Shown here piece after piece: positions 1 to 8,610 of a stretch of DNA of 53,650 nt. The notes under the pieces were generated by a model, which searched no databases, was not told where the DNA came from, and saw nothing but the letters and a program-made list of their open reading frames with translations. The stretch is taken from the NCBI GenBank assembly GCA_002309885.1, contig DBYP01000015.1:1-53650 (forward strand), written 5' to 3'. Source of the stretch: Verrucomicrobia bacterium UBA1183 (GTDB lineage: Bacteria; Verrucomicrobiota; Verrucomicrobiia; Opitutales; UBA9783). The translations under genes and the position numbers were made by a program. How positions within the stretch are numbered: the first letter of the stretch is position 1; each line of letters opens with the position of its first letter.

Positions 1-102
1 TTTTCGGCGATGGAGTATTTTGCGAATCGAGAAAATTTACAAAATTTTTATGAGAAAATGACTTTGGGTGAAATTTTAAAAGCCGCGGGATTTTTCAAGT
101 AA
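1..102 (+). CDS. C-terminal end of an unidentified protein (partial)
   Basis: Frame 1 is open from the window edge to a TAA at 100-102 and encodes 33 residues ending in GEILKAAGFFK. The fragment is too short to assign to a family. It lies on the same strand as nusB, but a gap of nearly 200 bp separates them, so it is probably the last gene of the preceding unit. The codon use resembles its neighbours, which supports it being coding. Nothing visible indicates a function. Confidence 0.55.
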   Translation, partial: FSAMEYFANRENLQNFYEKMTLGEILKAAGFFK

Positions 103-163
103 ACCATTGGCTCAAATGCCTGAGATTTTCTACTGAGATGTAGCTAATGCTATTGCAAGTGTT

Positions 164-240
164 GTCAAACAAAGCGCGAGGGTGAGCTTTTTGAAAAAAC
201 TTTCCCTTACACCCTCAAAAACTTTCGCTCCTCGAATTTT
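164..240 (+). repeat. Remnant of the dispersed hairpin repeat (MITE-like family)
   Basis: This stretch contains the arrangement AGCTTTTTGAAAAAACTTTC followed by CCCTCAAAAACTTT, which matches half of the structured intergenic repeat found complete at 20663-20884. The terminal inverted repeats and the TTGCAAC hairpin are missing. It occupies most of the gap before nusB. No other gene or RNA is visible between 103 and 293. Confidence 0.5.
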
Positions 241-293
241 TATTGGTAAAGTATTGACAATTGTTGTGAATCGTTGATTTGATACTAGTCTCT

Positions 294-761
294 ATGGAGA
301 ACGAGCAAGATTGTAGGCAGGAGCATAAAGGTACCATTTCCAAAAGACGGCAACAACGGCAGTGTATTATTGAATTTCTTTATATGTGGCAGGTGCAAAG
401 GGATATGCCCGTTGAAACCTTATTGAAGACCTACCTTGAAGAAAAATCGGGTGAAGTAGATGCGGAAATTTTGCAAGCAGAGTTTATTTCAGAGGCGGTA
501 CTCGGAGTGGTAAATCACGAAGCGTTTATCGACGATAAGATACAGAAATTTGCGAAAAATTGGGCGTTTGATCGGATTGCGAAAGTCGATTTAGCGATTT
601 TGCGTTTGGCAATTTACGAATTGTGTTTCTGCCCAGGAACACCGGTGCCGGTTGTTATTAACGAAGCTTTAGAGTTGAGCAAATGTTATTCATCGGAAGA
701 TTCAAAGCGCTTCATAAATGGTATTTTGGATCATGTGGCAAAAGAGGATTTGAATAAATGA
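294..761 (+). CDS. nusB: NusB transcription antitermination factor
   Basis: The 155-residue product looks like an all-helical NusB-domain protein. NusB binds BoxA RNA with S10 (NusE) and supports antitermination of rRNA transcription. The N-terminal part (SKRRQQRQCIIEFLYMWQ) and the C-terminal block VDLAILRLAIYELCF, VPVVINEALELSKCY and SKRFINGILD are typical of the family, whose members are about 130-170 residues. I prefer the ATG at 294 over an in-frame TTG at 279; neither has a good Shine-Dalgarno. The gene overlaps ftsY by four bases (ATGA), indicating translational coupling. A TTGACA at 254-259 could be a -35 box, but no -10 sits at a good distance. Confidence 0.93.
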   Translation: MENEQDCRQEHKGTISKRRQQRQCIIEFLYMWQVQRDMPVETLLKTYLEEKSGEVDAEILQAEFISEAVLGVVNHEAFIDDKIQKFAKNWAFDRIAKVDLAILRLAIYELCFCPGTPVPVVINEALELSKCYSSEDSKRFINGILDHVAKEDLNK

Positions 762-1681
762 TGCTGAACCTATTTCGTAAATTCAAGAAGGGGTTTTTGA
801 AAACCCAGAAGGGGCTTTGGTCCAGCTTGGCGGGGTTATTTGCAAAGAAGCTTATTACGGCAGAAGATTGGGAACAGTTTGAAGCGACGCTGTATGGCGC
901 TGATTTTGGCCCGGAGACGGTTGAAAAAATTTTGCAAAAGATGCGGGAAATTTCCAAGGATGATAGAGAAAAAACCGGAGCACAGGTTCTGCGCCAAGTT
1001 TTGAGTGAGTTATTATCCGGTGCGGAAGGGCAGCTCGAATCTACGAACGACCTACAGGTGATTTTGATGTTGGGGGTTAATGGCGCCGGCAAGACGACGA
1101 CGGTCGCGAAACTGGCGTATCAGTTGCAAAATAATGGCGAGAAAGTGCTTTTGGGTTCTTGCGATACCTTTAGAGCTGCTGCGGATCAGCAATTGAAGAC
1201 ATGGGCTGATCGATTGAAATTGGATTGTGTTGGCAGTCACCAGGGCGCAGATGCCGCTGCCGTCGCTTTTGACGCTTGCCAAGCGGGCATGCATCGCAAT
1301 TGCCATTGGCTCTTGTTGGATACGGCAGGTCGATTGCACAACAAAGCGGGACTACTGGAAGAATTGAAGAAAATGTTGCGCGTTATGAAAAAGTGCAATG
1401 AGCATTTCCCGCAACATCGTTGGTTGATCGTAGATGGTTCATTGGGTACCAATTCGATTACGCAAGCCAAATTGTTTCACGAAGCGGTTGGCTTAACCGG
1501 CATGATTATTACCAAATTGGATGGAACCAGCAAAGGTGGGGCTTTAGTGGGCATTTATGATGCCTTAAAGATACCGATTTACTATATAGGTTTGGGTGAA
1601 AACCCTGAGGATTTGCGACCATTCTCGATAAAAGCTTACATCGATGCCATCATCGGAGAAGATACAGAAGGCGATAAATGA
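758..1681 (+). CDS. ftsY: FtsY, signal recognition particle receptor GTPase
   Basis: A 307-residue SRP-type GTPase that docks SRP-ribosome complexes at the inner membrane for co-translational insertion. All nucleotide motifs are visible: G1 GVNGAGKTT (106-114), DTFRAAA (136-142), DTAGR (188-192) and TKLDGTSKGG (252-261). The N domain is the short helical stretch before residue 95. There is no long acidic A domain as in Escherichia coli, so it resembles the compact FtsY of many other bacteria. It is coupled to nusB upstream and rmuC downstream through ATGA overlaps, making a three-gene unit. The identity is secure; Ffh is excluded because there is no M domain. Confidence 0.96.
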   Translation: MMLNLFRKFKKGFLKTQKGLWSSLAGLFAKKLITAEDWEQFEATLYGADFGPETVEKILQKMREISKDDREKTGAQVLRQVLSELLSGAEGQLESTNDLQVILMLGVNGAGKTTTVAKLAYQLQNNGEKVLLGSCDTFRAAADQQLKTWADRLKLDCVGSHQGADAAAVAFDACQAGMHRNCHWLLLDTAGRLHNKAGLLEELKKMLRVMKKCNEHFPQHRWLIVDGSLGTNSITQAKLFHEAVGLTGMIITKLDGTSKGGALVGIYDALKIPIYYIGLGENPEDLRPFSIKAYIDAIIGEDTEGDK

Positions 1682-2883
1682 TATTTTGTGGATTTATTTG
1701 CGGTTGTTTGCTATCCTTTTGGGTGGTTCGCGGCAAATTGAAGCATTATGAAGTTCTTCGCGAGGAGAATATTCGGTTGCATGCGGATTTGGCAGCAGAG
1801 AAGGTAACCACCGAAAATTACCGAAAGCAACTGGAGGGATTAGATGGGCGACTCACAGAATGCTTTAAAACCGCTTCGCTGGAGTTGTTCAAAGAAAATG
1901 CGCAAAATTTTGTTCAGCTAGCTGAGAATACCATCAAGCACTACAGTGATTCCGAAGAGAAAGCGCGTGGCAACCATAAGGAAGCTTTGGAGAAGATGTT
2001 ACAGCCGTTAAAAGAACATTTGACGGCATTTAACGACAAAGTAAGCTTGTTGGAGGCAGGACGGCAAAAGAACGAAGTCGTTTTTCGGGAGCAGGTTCAC
2101 CAGCTAAATCAGGTGCAATCTAAGTTGGAAAGCGAATTGGCGCACGTGTTTTACAACCCTAATCGCCGAGGTTCTTGGGGTGAAATGCAGCTGCGTCGGA
2201 TCGTCGAACTGACAGGAATGCTGGAATATGTGGATTTTAATGTTCAAGTTTCCGAAAATAAGGGCAAAGTGCGTCCCGACATGGTCGTTCGCTTGCCCAA
2301 TGAGCGCTGTATTATCATCGATGCCAAAACGCCACAGGTGAAGAAAGAAGAAAACTTATCGGAAGCGGATGAGAATGCTCTTCTTAAGGACTATTGCGAG
2401 AATGTTCGTAAAATTGTTAAGAAGCTTGGGGAAAAGGAATACGCGTGTTATTTCGAAAAATCAGCTGATTTCGTAGTCCTGTTTTTCCCAGGTGAATGGA
2501 TTTTCAGTCGAGCACTTCAAATAGATAGCGGGCTCATTGATTATGGCTGTGCGAATGACGTAATATTTGCCACACCGACAACCTTGATCGCGTTATTGAA
2601 GGCCATAAATTATGGTTGGCGTCAGAATAAAATATTGGATGAGGTGAAATCCATTGCGGCTTTGGGGAACGAATTGTACGAGCGATTGCTTACGATATCG
2701 AATCATTTTTCATCCTTGCGCGAAAGTTTATCCAATGCCGTAAAGAGTTACAACCAACTAGCAGGTTCTTTTGAAAGTCGATTGTTGCCATCCGCTAAAA
2801 AATTAAGTTCTTTCTCAAAAAAGAATGCAGAACTAGATTTTCCGGCAACTTTAGAGGTAAATTTGAAAAAAGGTGAAAAATAA
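1678..2883 (+). CDS. rmuC: RmuC-family protein (DNA recombination/limitation)
   Basis: A 401-residue protein with an N-terminal membrane segment (about residues 2-17), a coiled-coil region to about 150, and a RmuC domain marked by GSWGEMQLRRIVELTGM and the nuclease-like strand RPDMVVRLPNERCIIIDAKTP. RmuC proteins limit DNA inversion and rearrangement and are predicted PD-(D/E)XK-like nucleases. The D and the AK of the IIDAK motif are present, with the acidic RPDM before them. Length fits the family. It starts on the ATGA shared with ftsY. The C-terminal 60 residues are charged and probably disordered. In a region full of inverted repeats a factor limiting inversions is of interest, though the co-location may be chance. 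Confidence 0.9.
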   Translation: MIFCGFICGCLLSFWVVRGKLKHYEVLREENIRLHADLAAEKVTTENYRKQLEGLDGRLTECFKTASLELFKENAQNFVQLAENTIKHYSDSEEKARGNHKEALEKMLQPLKEHLTAFNDKVSLLEAGRQKNEVVFREQVHQLNQVQSKLESELAHVFYNPNRRGSWGEMQLRRIVELTGMLEYVDFNVQVSENKGKVRPDMVVRLPNERCIIIDAKTPQVKKEENLSEADENALLKDYCENVRKIVKKLGEKEYACYFEKSADFVVLFFPGEWIFSRALQIDSGLIDYGCANDVIFATPTTLIALLKAINYGWRQNKILDEVKSIAALGNELYERLLTISNHFSSLRESLSNAVKSYNQLAGSFESRLLPSAKKLSSFSKKNAELDFPATLEVNLKKGEK

Positions 2884-2992
2884 ATAAAATTTTTTTGCAG
2901 AAAAATATGAATTTTATTTAAAAAATGCCGATATGTTTTATTAAAGGCTTGCGTGTTTTGAATAAAGATTTCAAGATACGAAGCAACAGAAT

Positions 2993-4066
2993 ATGAGTGT
3001 CAGAGAAGAGATACGTACGCTTTGGACGGAAAAGTCGAGGCTGATGAATGGTAAGGTACGACTTTGCAGCCAGGTTCGTATTTGCAGGAATTTACAGGGA
3101 TATCCATTCCCGGTAAAGGCTTCAAGTACGGATCGGCAGGCTATTTCTTCGATCCTATTGAAGGCTCTGGGACATAGGATGCGACCCAAAAAAGATTGGC
3201 TTATTATCCCGTGGAACACGTGTACAGAGATTGAACGGCGTATTTTAACACGAATATGTTCGTTGGATTTCCCTTGCGAAGAAACGGTTATTGTTTTCCA
3301 CAAAAAGGGTTTAGGCGTGTTTATTATCAACGATGGGGATGCACTTAGAATTCAAGGCATGAATCATTACAATCTTTATCAGTTGTGGAATTATGTAAAC
3401 ACGTGCGATGATAAGCTTCAAAAGTATTTGCCGTATGCGTTTGATCCCGAGAAAGGTTACGCAACCGCATCGCCTTCGAATTACGGCACGGGGCTTGATA
3501 TCCGAAGCTTAGTTCATATCCCAGCGCTTTGTTTCAAGCAAAAATTGATTCAAATTCAGGAGGCGTTGAAGGTAATGCAACTAAGGATGGAGCCGGTTGA
3601 GTTTGTCGGAGATAAAATTTTGGGGCACCTGTTTTATGTGACCCATGACGTTGCTCAGGGTTGTTCAGAAGCAGATTTAGTAAAGCATGTCGATGATGTG
3701 ACACAGGACATTGTCAAGCAGGAGGAGGCGCTGCGGACTCACTTGTGGAAGGAAAATGCCAATTTCATGAGAGATAGTATTAGCCGAGCTATTGGTGTGC
3801 TTAAAAGCTGTTATGAATTGACTTTTGAAGAGGGTATGAACCTTATCTCTGTTGTTTTGATGGGAATGGATATGGGACTTATACCTGAGGATGGACGTGA
3901 CGCACTTTTGTCTTTGTGGGCGCTGATGCCCTCAGAAAATTTAACTGGATTTTGTGGTAAAGCATCCGAGGTTCATTCTGAGAATGTGGTGCGTGCGAGT
4001 ATTGTGCGTGCTCATTTTTCAGAGTATGACGATGCTTTGATAAAGGAGGTGGCTCATGTTTCATAA
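2993..4066 (+). CDS. mcsB: McsB-like protein arginine kinase, catalytic motifs degenerate
   Basis: A 357-residue protein of the ATP:guanido phosphotransferase family. McsB phosphorylates arginines on proteins, marking them for ClpC. Family traits are the N-terminal VRLCSQVRICRNLQGYPFP block, the DALRIQGM stretch and the VKHVDDVTQDIVKQEE region before the helical C-terminal domain. Three motifs differ from what I know of active family members: the NEEDH-type loop reads NDGDA (113-117), the C-P-[ST]-N-x-G-T signature has Ser for Cys (SPSNYGT, 160-166), and the arginine/glutamate loop near 199-212 lacks RGxxGEG. It may be a pseudokinase or adaptor. It overlaps clpC by 11 bases. No mcsA-like zinc-finger partner is adjacent. 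There is no clear Shine-Dalgarno before 2993. Confidence 0.82.
   Translation: MSVREEIRTLWTEKSRLMNGKVRLCSQVRICRNLQGYPFPVKASSTDRQAISSILLKALGHRMRPKKDWLIIPWNTCTEIERRILTRICSLDFPCEETVIVFHKKGLGVFIINDGDALRIQGMNHYNLYQLWNYVNTCDDKLQKYLPYAFDPEKGYATASPSNYGTGLDIRSLVHIPALCFKQKLIQIQEALKVMQLRMEPVEFVGDKILGHLFYVTHDVAQGCSEADLVKHVDDVTQDIVKQEEALRTHLWKENANFMRDSISRAIGVLKSCYELTFEEGMNLISVVLMGMDMGLIPEDGRDALLSLWALMPSENLTGFCGKASEVHSENVVRASIVRAHFSEYDDALIKEVAHVS
4042..4050 (+). promoter_or_regulatory. Strong Shine-Dalgarno of clpC inside mcsB
   Basis: AAAGGAGGT lies five bases before the clpC ATG at 4056, within the last codons of mcsB. Most other starts in this window have weak or no such sequence, so this one both fixes the clpC start and suggests high, independent translation of clpC. 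Confidence 0.8.
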
Positions 4067-6620
4067 TTTGACACCGAAAGCGCAGCAAGTTTTAGTTTTA
4101 GCCAAAAAATTGGTTCTAAAATTTCAGCAAAAATATTTGAGTACGGATCATTTGTTGCTGAGTATCTTGGAATTGAAGCAGGGGATTGCAGCTCGTGTAT
4201 TGCAACACCTTGGGTTAGATATAGAGACGGTACACGATACGCTCGAACAACATATTGCCTCGGGTAAAGGGGAAGCGGAAGGTTGGGTACCGTCGGAGCA
4301 AAATTCAACCGATATTCCAATGACGCCGCGCGTTCGTGAAGTTCTGAAGTTAGCTGAGAAGAAGTCGAAGGAATTTCGCCATACTTACATCGGAACAGAG
4401 CATATTCTCTTGGGTTTACTTGAAGAGGGACGTGGTTTGGGAGCTCGATTGCTTCAAACGCTGGATGTCGATTTTACCGAGTGCAAGCGTGAAATCTTAG
4501 CCGAAATGAATCCAGAAGGGGATTCGCTTGATGACGACGATAACGACGACGATGACGATATTTTCGATAGCGACAACGATTTTTATGGTAGCGAAGATAG
4601 TGACAATGAGGTTTTCTTCCAGCCAAATTCGGGCAACATCAATATCGTTAAGAATTTTGGTCATAACTTGACCTTAAAGGCGCAAAACAACGAATTAGAT
4701 CCGGTTATTGGGCGTGACAAAGAAATCGAGCGTTTGATTCAAATTTTGTGCCGCAGAAATAAAAATAATCCCGTGCTGATTGGTGAAGCGGGCGTTGGAA
4801 AGACGGCGGTCGTTGAAGGTTTAGCGCAACGTATTGCCAAGGGTCAGGTGCCGGATTTGTTGCAGAATAAGACCATTATTAATTTGGATTTAGCGCTTTT
4901 GTTGTCAGGTACGAAATATCGTGGACAATTCGAGGAGCGTTTGAAACGACTCATGGAGGAAGTTAAGTCTTCGAATACCATATTGTTTTTGGATGAATTG
5001 CATACCATTGTGGGAGCGGGTTCCGCGGAGGGTTCTATGGATGCCTCCAATATTTTAAAACCTGCATTGGCGCGTGGAGAATTCCAATGTATTGGTGCGA
5101 CGACGTTGAACGAATATCGTCAATCTATTGAAAAAGATATGGCGTTAAATCGGCGTTTCCAACCCATTTTGGTAGAACAGCCTTCTCCTGAGGATACGTT
5201 GAAAATTTTGGAAGGGCTCAGACCACGTTACGAAGCCTTCCATAATGTCCACTATTCGGAAGCCATTCTAAAAGAATCGGTAGGCCTTACACGACGTTAT
5301 GTACCGAGTCGAGTTTTCCCCGATAAGGCCATTGATTTATTGGATGAAGCGGGTGCGCGTACTAAAATTTTAATCACTCATGGAGCTCCTTCCACGGAAT
5401 CCGTAGATCGAGCCATTCGATTAGTTAAAACCAAGAAGATGAAGGCTATCAACGAGCAGGATTTTGAAGCTGCAGCGCGTTGGCGAGATGAAGAACAATC
5501 GTTGAAGGCGGATCGTTTGGAAATTATTGAGGGTTGGAAGCAAAAAAATAAAGCTAAGCGTACGCCCGTAAAGGAAGAAACGTTGCAACGGGTGGTCTTT
5601 GATTGGACGGGTATTCCCATTGAAAAAATGGGTGCCAATGAACTACAGCACTATTTGAATTTAGATAAGATTTTAAACAAGACGGTTGTGGGGCAAGAGG
5701 AAGCTGTTGAAGCCATCACGCGTACCCTGAAACGTTCACGCGTTGATCTAAAAGATCCGAATCACCCCATTGGTTCTTTCATGTTCTTGGGACCAACCGG
5801 CGTAGGTAAGACCTATTTGGTAAAAATACTTGCGGAGCAGATTTTCGGCAATCGAGATGCGATCATTCAAATCGATATGTCGGAATATATGGAAAAACAT
5901 ACCGTCGCACGTTTGATTGGATCGCCGCCAGGCTATGTTGGACATGAGGATGGCGGTATGTTGACGGAAGCGGTACGTCGCAAGCCGTATTCGGTGGTTT
6001 TGTTTGATGAGATCGAAAAAGCACATCCCGATGTCATCCAGATTTTGTTGCAAGTACTGGAAGAAGGTCATCTCACAGATGCTTTGGGCCGTCGCGTAGA
6101 CTTTAAGAATACGATTATCGTTATGACTTCCAATGTAGGTGCTCAAGCTCTACAGAAGGGGTCCGGCTTAGGATTTTCGTCAGCTTCTCCGGTGTTCGCA
6201 TTTGAACAATTGAAGAACAGTGTTCAAGAGGCGATGAAGTCGGCATTTCAGCCCGAATTTTTGAATCGTATCGGCGAGATTGTTATTTTTAAGCCACTAA
6301 CGCGAGAACATATGTTGGCTATTGTTGATATTGAGCTGGAGAAGGTAAAGGAGCGACTTCAAAAGAAATCCATAACGTTAGTGGTTGACCCAGAAGTTAA
6401 GACGTTTTTATTGGAAAAAGGTTTTGATGAGAAGCTGGGTGCGCGGCCATTGAAGCGGGCTATTGAGCATTACGTTGAAGACTGTTTGGTGGATGGATTG
6501 TTGGAACGCAATATTAAGGAACGTCAGACGGTTATTTTGAAATTGGATCGGGCTAAAAAGACGATACAATACCGTGTGACTGCATTGAAATCAAGGAAGA
6601 AGGCATTAGATGTAAAATGA
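4056..6620 (+). CDS. clpC: ClpC, AAA+ unfoldase of the Clp protease
   Basis: An 854-residue class I Clp ATPase that unfolds substrates and feeds them to ClpP. In order: a double ClpN repeat (about 1-145), an unusual Asp/Asn-rich linker (about 150-185), AAA1 with GEAGVGKT (243-250) and ILFLDELHTIVG, a UVR/M-domain stretch (about 453-490, KKMKAINEQDFEAAARWRDEE) that defines ClpC rather than ClpA or ClpB, AAA2 with GPTGVGKT (579-586) and VVLFDEIEKAHPDV, and the C-terminal D2-small domain. The acidic linker is longer than I expect for ClpC. The gene is coupled to mcsB upstream and overlaps the next gene by four bases. In Firmicutes McsB targets phospho-arginine proteins to ClpC; pairing here suggests the same route, with the caveat on McsB. 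Confidence 0.96.
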   Translation: MFHNLTPKAQQVLVLAKKLVLKFQQKYLSTDHLLLSILELKQGIAARVLQHLGLDIETVHDTLEQHIASGKGEAEGWVPSEQNSTDIPMTPRVREVLKLAEKKSKEFRHTYIGTEHILLGLLEEGRGLGARLLQTLDVDFTECKREILAEMNPEGDSLDDDDNDDDDDIFDSDNDFYGSEDSDNEVFFQPNSGNINIVKNFGHNLTLKAQNNELDPVIGRDKEIERLIQILCRRNKNNPVLIGEAGVGKTAVVEGLAQRIAKGQVPDLLQNKTIINLDLALLLSGTKYRGQFEERLKRLMEEVKSSNTILFLDELHTIVGAGSAEGSMDASNILKPALARGEFQCIGATTLNEYRQSIEKDMALNRRFQPILVEQPSPEDTLKILEGLRPRYEAFHNVHYSEAILKESVGLTRRYVPSRVFPDKAIDLLDEAGARTKILITHGAPSTESVDRAIRLVKTKKMKAINEQDFEAAARWRDEEQSLKADRLEIIEGWKQKNKAKRTPVKEETLQRVVFDWTGIPIEKMGANELQHYLNLDKILNKTVVGQEEAVEAITRTLKRSRVDLKDPNHPIGSFMFLGPTGVGKTYLVKILAEQIFGNRDAIIQIDMSEYMEKHTVARLIGSPPGYVGHEDGGMLTEAVRRKPYSVVLFDEIEKAHPDVIQILLQVLEEGHLTDALGRRVDFKNTIIVMTSNVGAQALQKGSGLGFSSASPVFAFEQLKNSVQEAMKSAFQPEFLNRIGEIVIFKPLTREHMLAIVDIELEKVKERLQKKSITLVVDPEVKTFLLEKGFDEKLGARPLKRAIEHYVEDCLVDGLLERNIKERQTVILKLDRAKKTIQYRVTALKSRKKALDVK

Positions 6621-7087
6621 CGGACTTACGAGCAAAATTAGATTCTTGGGTTAGAGGGTACGGAAATCGTTTGGGTAAATTGTTTTATCTCAAGGATGGT
6701 GTATGTGCTTTGAAGGATGAATCAGGACAGGAGTATGTCGTTGATTTGCCGGAAAACGGTACAGAGGTTTATTTTTGTGCACCTATTGCCACGTTGAATG
6801 ATGCGGCTTCCAAACCTATGGATTTAGAGCAAGTTTTGAAGTGGAATCTTTGGGGGCATGAGACGCAAGGCGGTACATTGAGCTTTGATGAAATAACACA
6901 GCGTATCATCATCCATAGAACGTTGCCCATGGATGATTTAGATGAAAATCGTTTTGCGGAGGCTTTTAGTGATTTTATAGGTTCTGTTTTACATATAAAG
7001 GAATTGTGGGAAGATTACAAGCGAACGGGTGGTAATGTGAATGTTGGAGAGGACAAAGGCGAAATAGATCCTTTGTTTCGGATTTGA
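6617..7087 (+). CDS. CesT/Tir-type type III secretion chaperone-like protein
   Basis: A 156-residue acidic protein with the pattern of class I type III secretion chaperones (CesT/SycE fold). It has an N-terminal helix ending in GNRLG, a strand pair (GVCALKDESGQEYVVDLPENGTEVYFCAPIA split over 30-62), an LEQVLKWNLWGHETQGGTLSFDE segment, then the strand IIIHRTLPMDDLDENRFAEAF and a final helix with the tryptophan ELWEDY. This matches the usual alpha-beta-beta-beta-alpha-beta-beta-alpha order. Such proteins bind effectors and hand them to the secretion ATPase. It is joined to clpC by an ATGA overlap and its stop abuts cysS, so it is co-transcribed with housekeeping genes, not with a secretion locus. 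YbjN-like folds are the main alternative. Confidence 0.6.
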   Translation: MTDLRAKLDSWVRGYGNRLGKLFYLKDGVCALKDESGQEYVVDLPENGTEVYFCAPIATLNDAASKPMDLEQVLKWNLWGHETQGGTLSFDEITQRIIIHRTLPMDDLDENRFAEAFSDFIGSVLHIKELWEDYKRTGGNVNVGEDKGEIDPLFRI

Positions 7088-7089
7088 GA

Positions 7090-8520
7090 ATGAAATTGCG
7101 CTTATTTAACACGCAGACACGAGTTTGCGAGACGATAGATATTGATGGTAAAGGTAAACCTTTCGGAGTTTATTGCTGCGGTCCAACCGTTTACGGACCA
7201 GCGCATGTGGGGAATTTTAGAACGTATGTGGTACAAGATACCGTTTTGCGGCTGTTAAAGCTTTTAGGCATCGATTATCATTATGTCCGAAATTTGACCG
7301 ATGTAGATGATAAAACCATTCGCGGTTCGCAAGCGAAACACCAATCTTTGGGCGAATATACGCGTTATTGGACGGAAATCTTTGAACGAGATTGTGGGCG
7401 TTTGAATTTGCTTAAGCCGACCTTTGAGCCCAAAGCAACCGAAACCATCAAGGAACAGCAAGAGCTGATTTCTATTTTGATAGATAAAGGTCATGCTTAC
7501 GAGCGTGGAGGTTCCGTTTATTTTCGCATAGCTTCTTTCAAAGATTATGGCAAGTTGTCGCACTTGGAGGAGCGTTCGTTGCAAACCCAGGAGCAGAATA
7601 GTGCCGGTCGTTCCAACGATGCCGATGAATACGATCGCGAACAGGTTGCTGATTTTGCTTTATGGAAGGCTTATAAGCCGGAAGATGGCGATGTTTTCTG
7701 GGAAAGCCCTTGGGGGAAAGGACGTCCGGGATGGCATATTGAATGCAGTGCCATGTCGCATAAATTTTTAGGCAATACGGTGGATTTACACACAGGAGGG
7801 GTAGATCTTTGTTTCCCACACCATGAGAATGAAATCGCACAATCGGAAGCGGCTTATGGCAAGCCTTTCGTGCGTCATTGGTTGCACATTGCTCATTTGA
7901 GAGTAGAAGGGCAGAAGATGTCCAAGAGCTTAGGTAATCTGCTCACGTTGGATATGCTCGAGGAAAAACATTATACGGCGGATGTGGTCCGTTATGCCTT
8001 GTCAGCCGGTCATTATCGTCAAGCGCTGAATTTTACCTTTGATTTGCTGCAAGCTTCGCAAAGTGCCTTGCGTCGCATTCATACCTTTGTTCAAAATTTG
8101 ATCAAAGAAGAGCATTGGGATGTGGCGATGTTCAATGAGAAGATTGCAAACGCGCGTTTACCCGAAAAGTGTGTTTATTTGCAGGAATTTTTCGATAGTT
8201 TGTTGGACGATTTAAATGTACCCAAAGCCTTGGGATGCTTGTTTTCGTTCATCAATCAAAAACATGACGGAAATGATCGATTGCAGGTTTTGAACGAACT
8301 TGCAGCGTGTTTGTATTCGTTGGGGATTCATCTTACCGAACATTCTTCGAAGGATTTAGAAGAGATCGCTCCGGAAGCGGTTCGTACATTGGCAGAACAG
8401 CGTTGGGAAGCCAAGAAAATGCGCGATTTTGAGAAAGCGGATGCCTTGCGTCGTGCACTAAATGAAGCGGGTTGGCAAGCGCTAGATTCAAAAGAAGGGT
8501 ACCGTTTGGTTAAGCTATGA
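7090..8520 (+). CDS. cysS: Cysteinyl-tRNA synthetase
   Basis: A 476-residue class Ia aminoacyl-tRNA synthetase charging tRNA-Cys. It shows GVYCCGPTVYGPAHVGNFRTY with the HIGH-type HVGN at about 39-42, zinc-site residues including Cys29 and GWHIECSAMS, HTGGVDLCFPHHENE, and KMSKS (276-280). The C-terminal helical domain ends with EAGWQALDSKEGYRLV, as is normal. I take the ATG at 7090 (three bases past the previous stop) over an in-frame TTG at 7084. Full length and apparently functional. It ends the operon that began with mcsB; 90 bp separate it from the next gene. Confidence 0.97.
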   Translation: MKLRLFNTQTRVCETIDIDGKGKPFGVYCCGPTVYGPAHVGNFRTYVVQDTVLRLLKLLGIDYHYVRNLTDVDDKTIRGSQAKHQSLGEYTRYWTEIFERDCGRLNLLKPTFEPKATETIKEQQELISILIDKGHAYERGGSVYFRIASFKDYGKLSHLEERSLQTQEQNSAGRSNDADEYDREQVADFALWKAYKPEDGDVFWESPWGKGRPGWHIECSAMSHKFLGNTVDLHTGGVDLCFPHHENEIAQSEAAYGKPFVRHWLHIAHLRVEGQKMSKSLGNLLTLDMLEEKHYTADVVRYALSAGHYRQALNFTFDLLQASQSALRRIHTFVQNLIKEEHWDVAMFNEKIANARLPEKCVYLQEFFDSLLDDLNVPKALGCLFSFINQKHDGNDRLQVLNELAACLYSLGIHLTEHSSKDLEEIAPEAVRTLAEQRWEAKKMRDFEKADALRRALNEAGWQALDSKEGYRLVKL

Positions 8521-8610
8521 TGTGAACGGAGAGGGGAGAAGAGTATGTATAAAACCTTTGTTTGTTTTTTGTATTTACAAAATTTATTAAGGGGTCTAAA
8601 AATCACTTAG

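Noticed and set aside
254..286. Sigma-70 promoter for nusB (TTGACA ... GATACT)
   Set aside because: The boxes are 21 bases apart, too far for a standard promoter; kept only as a remark under nusB.
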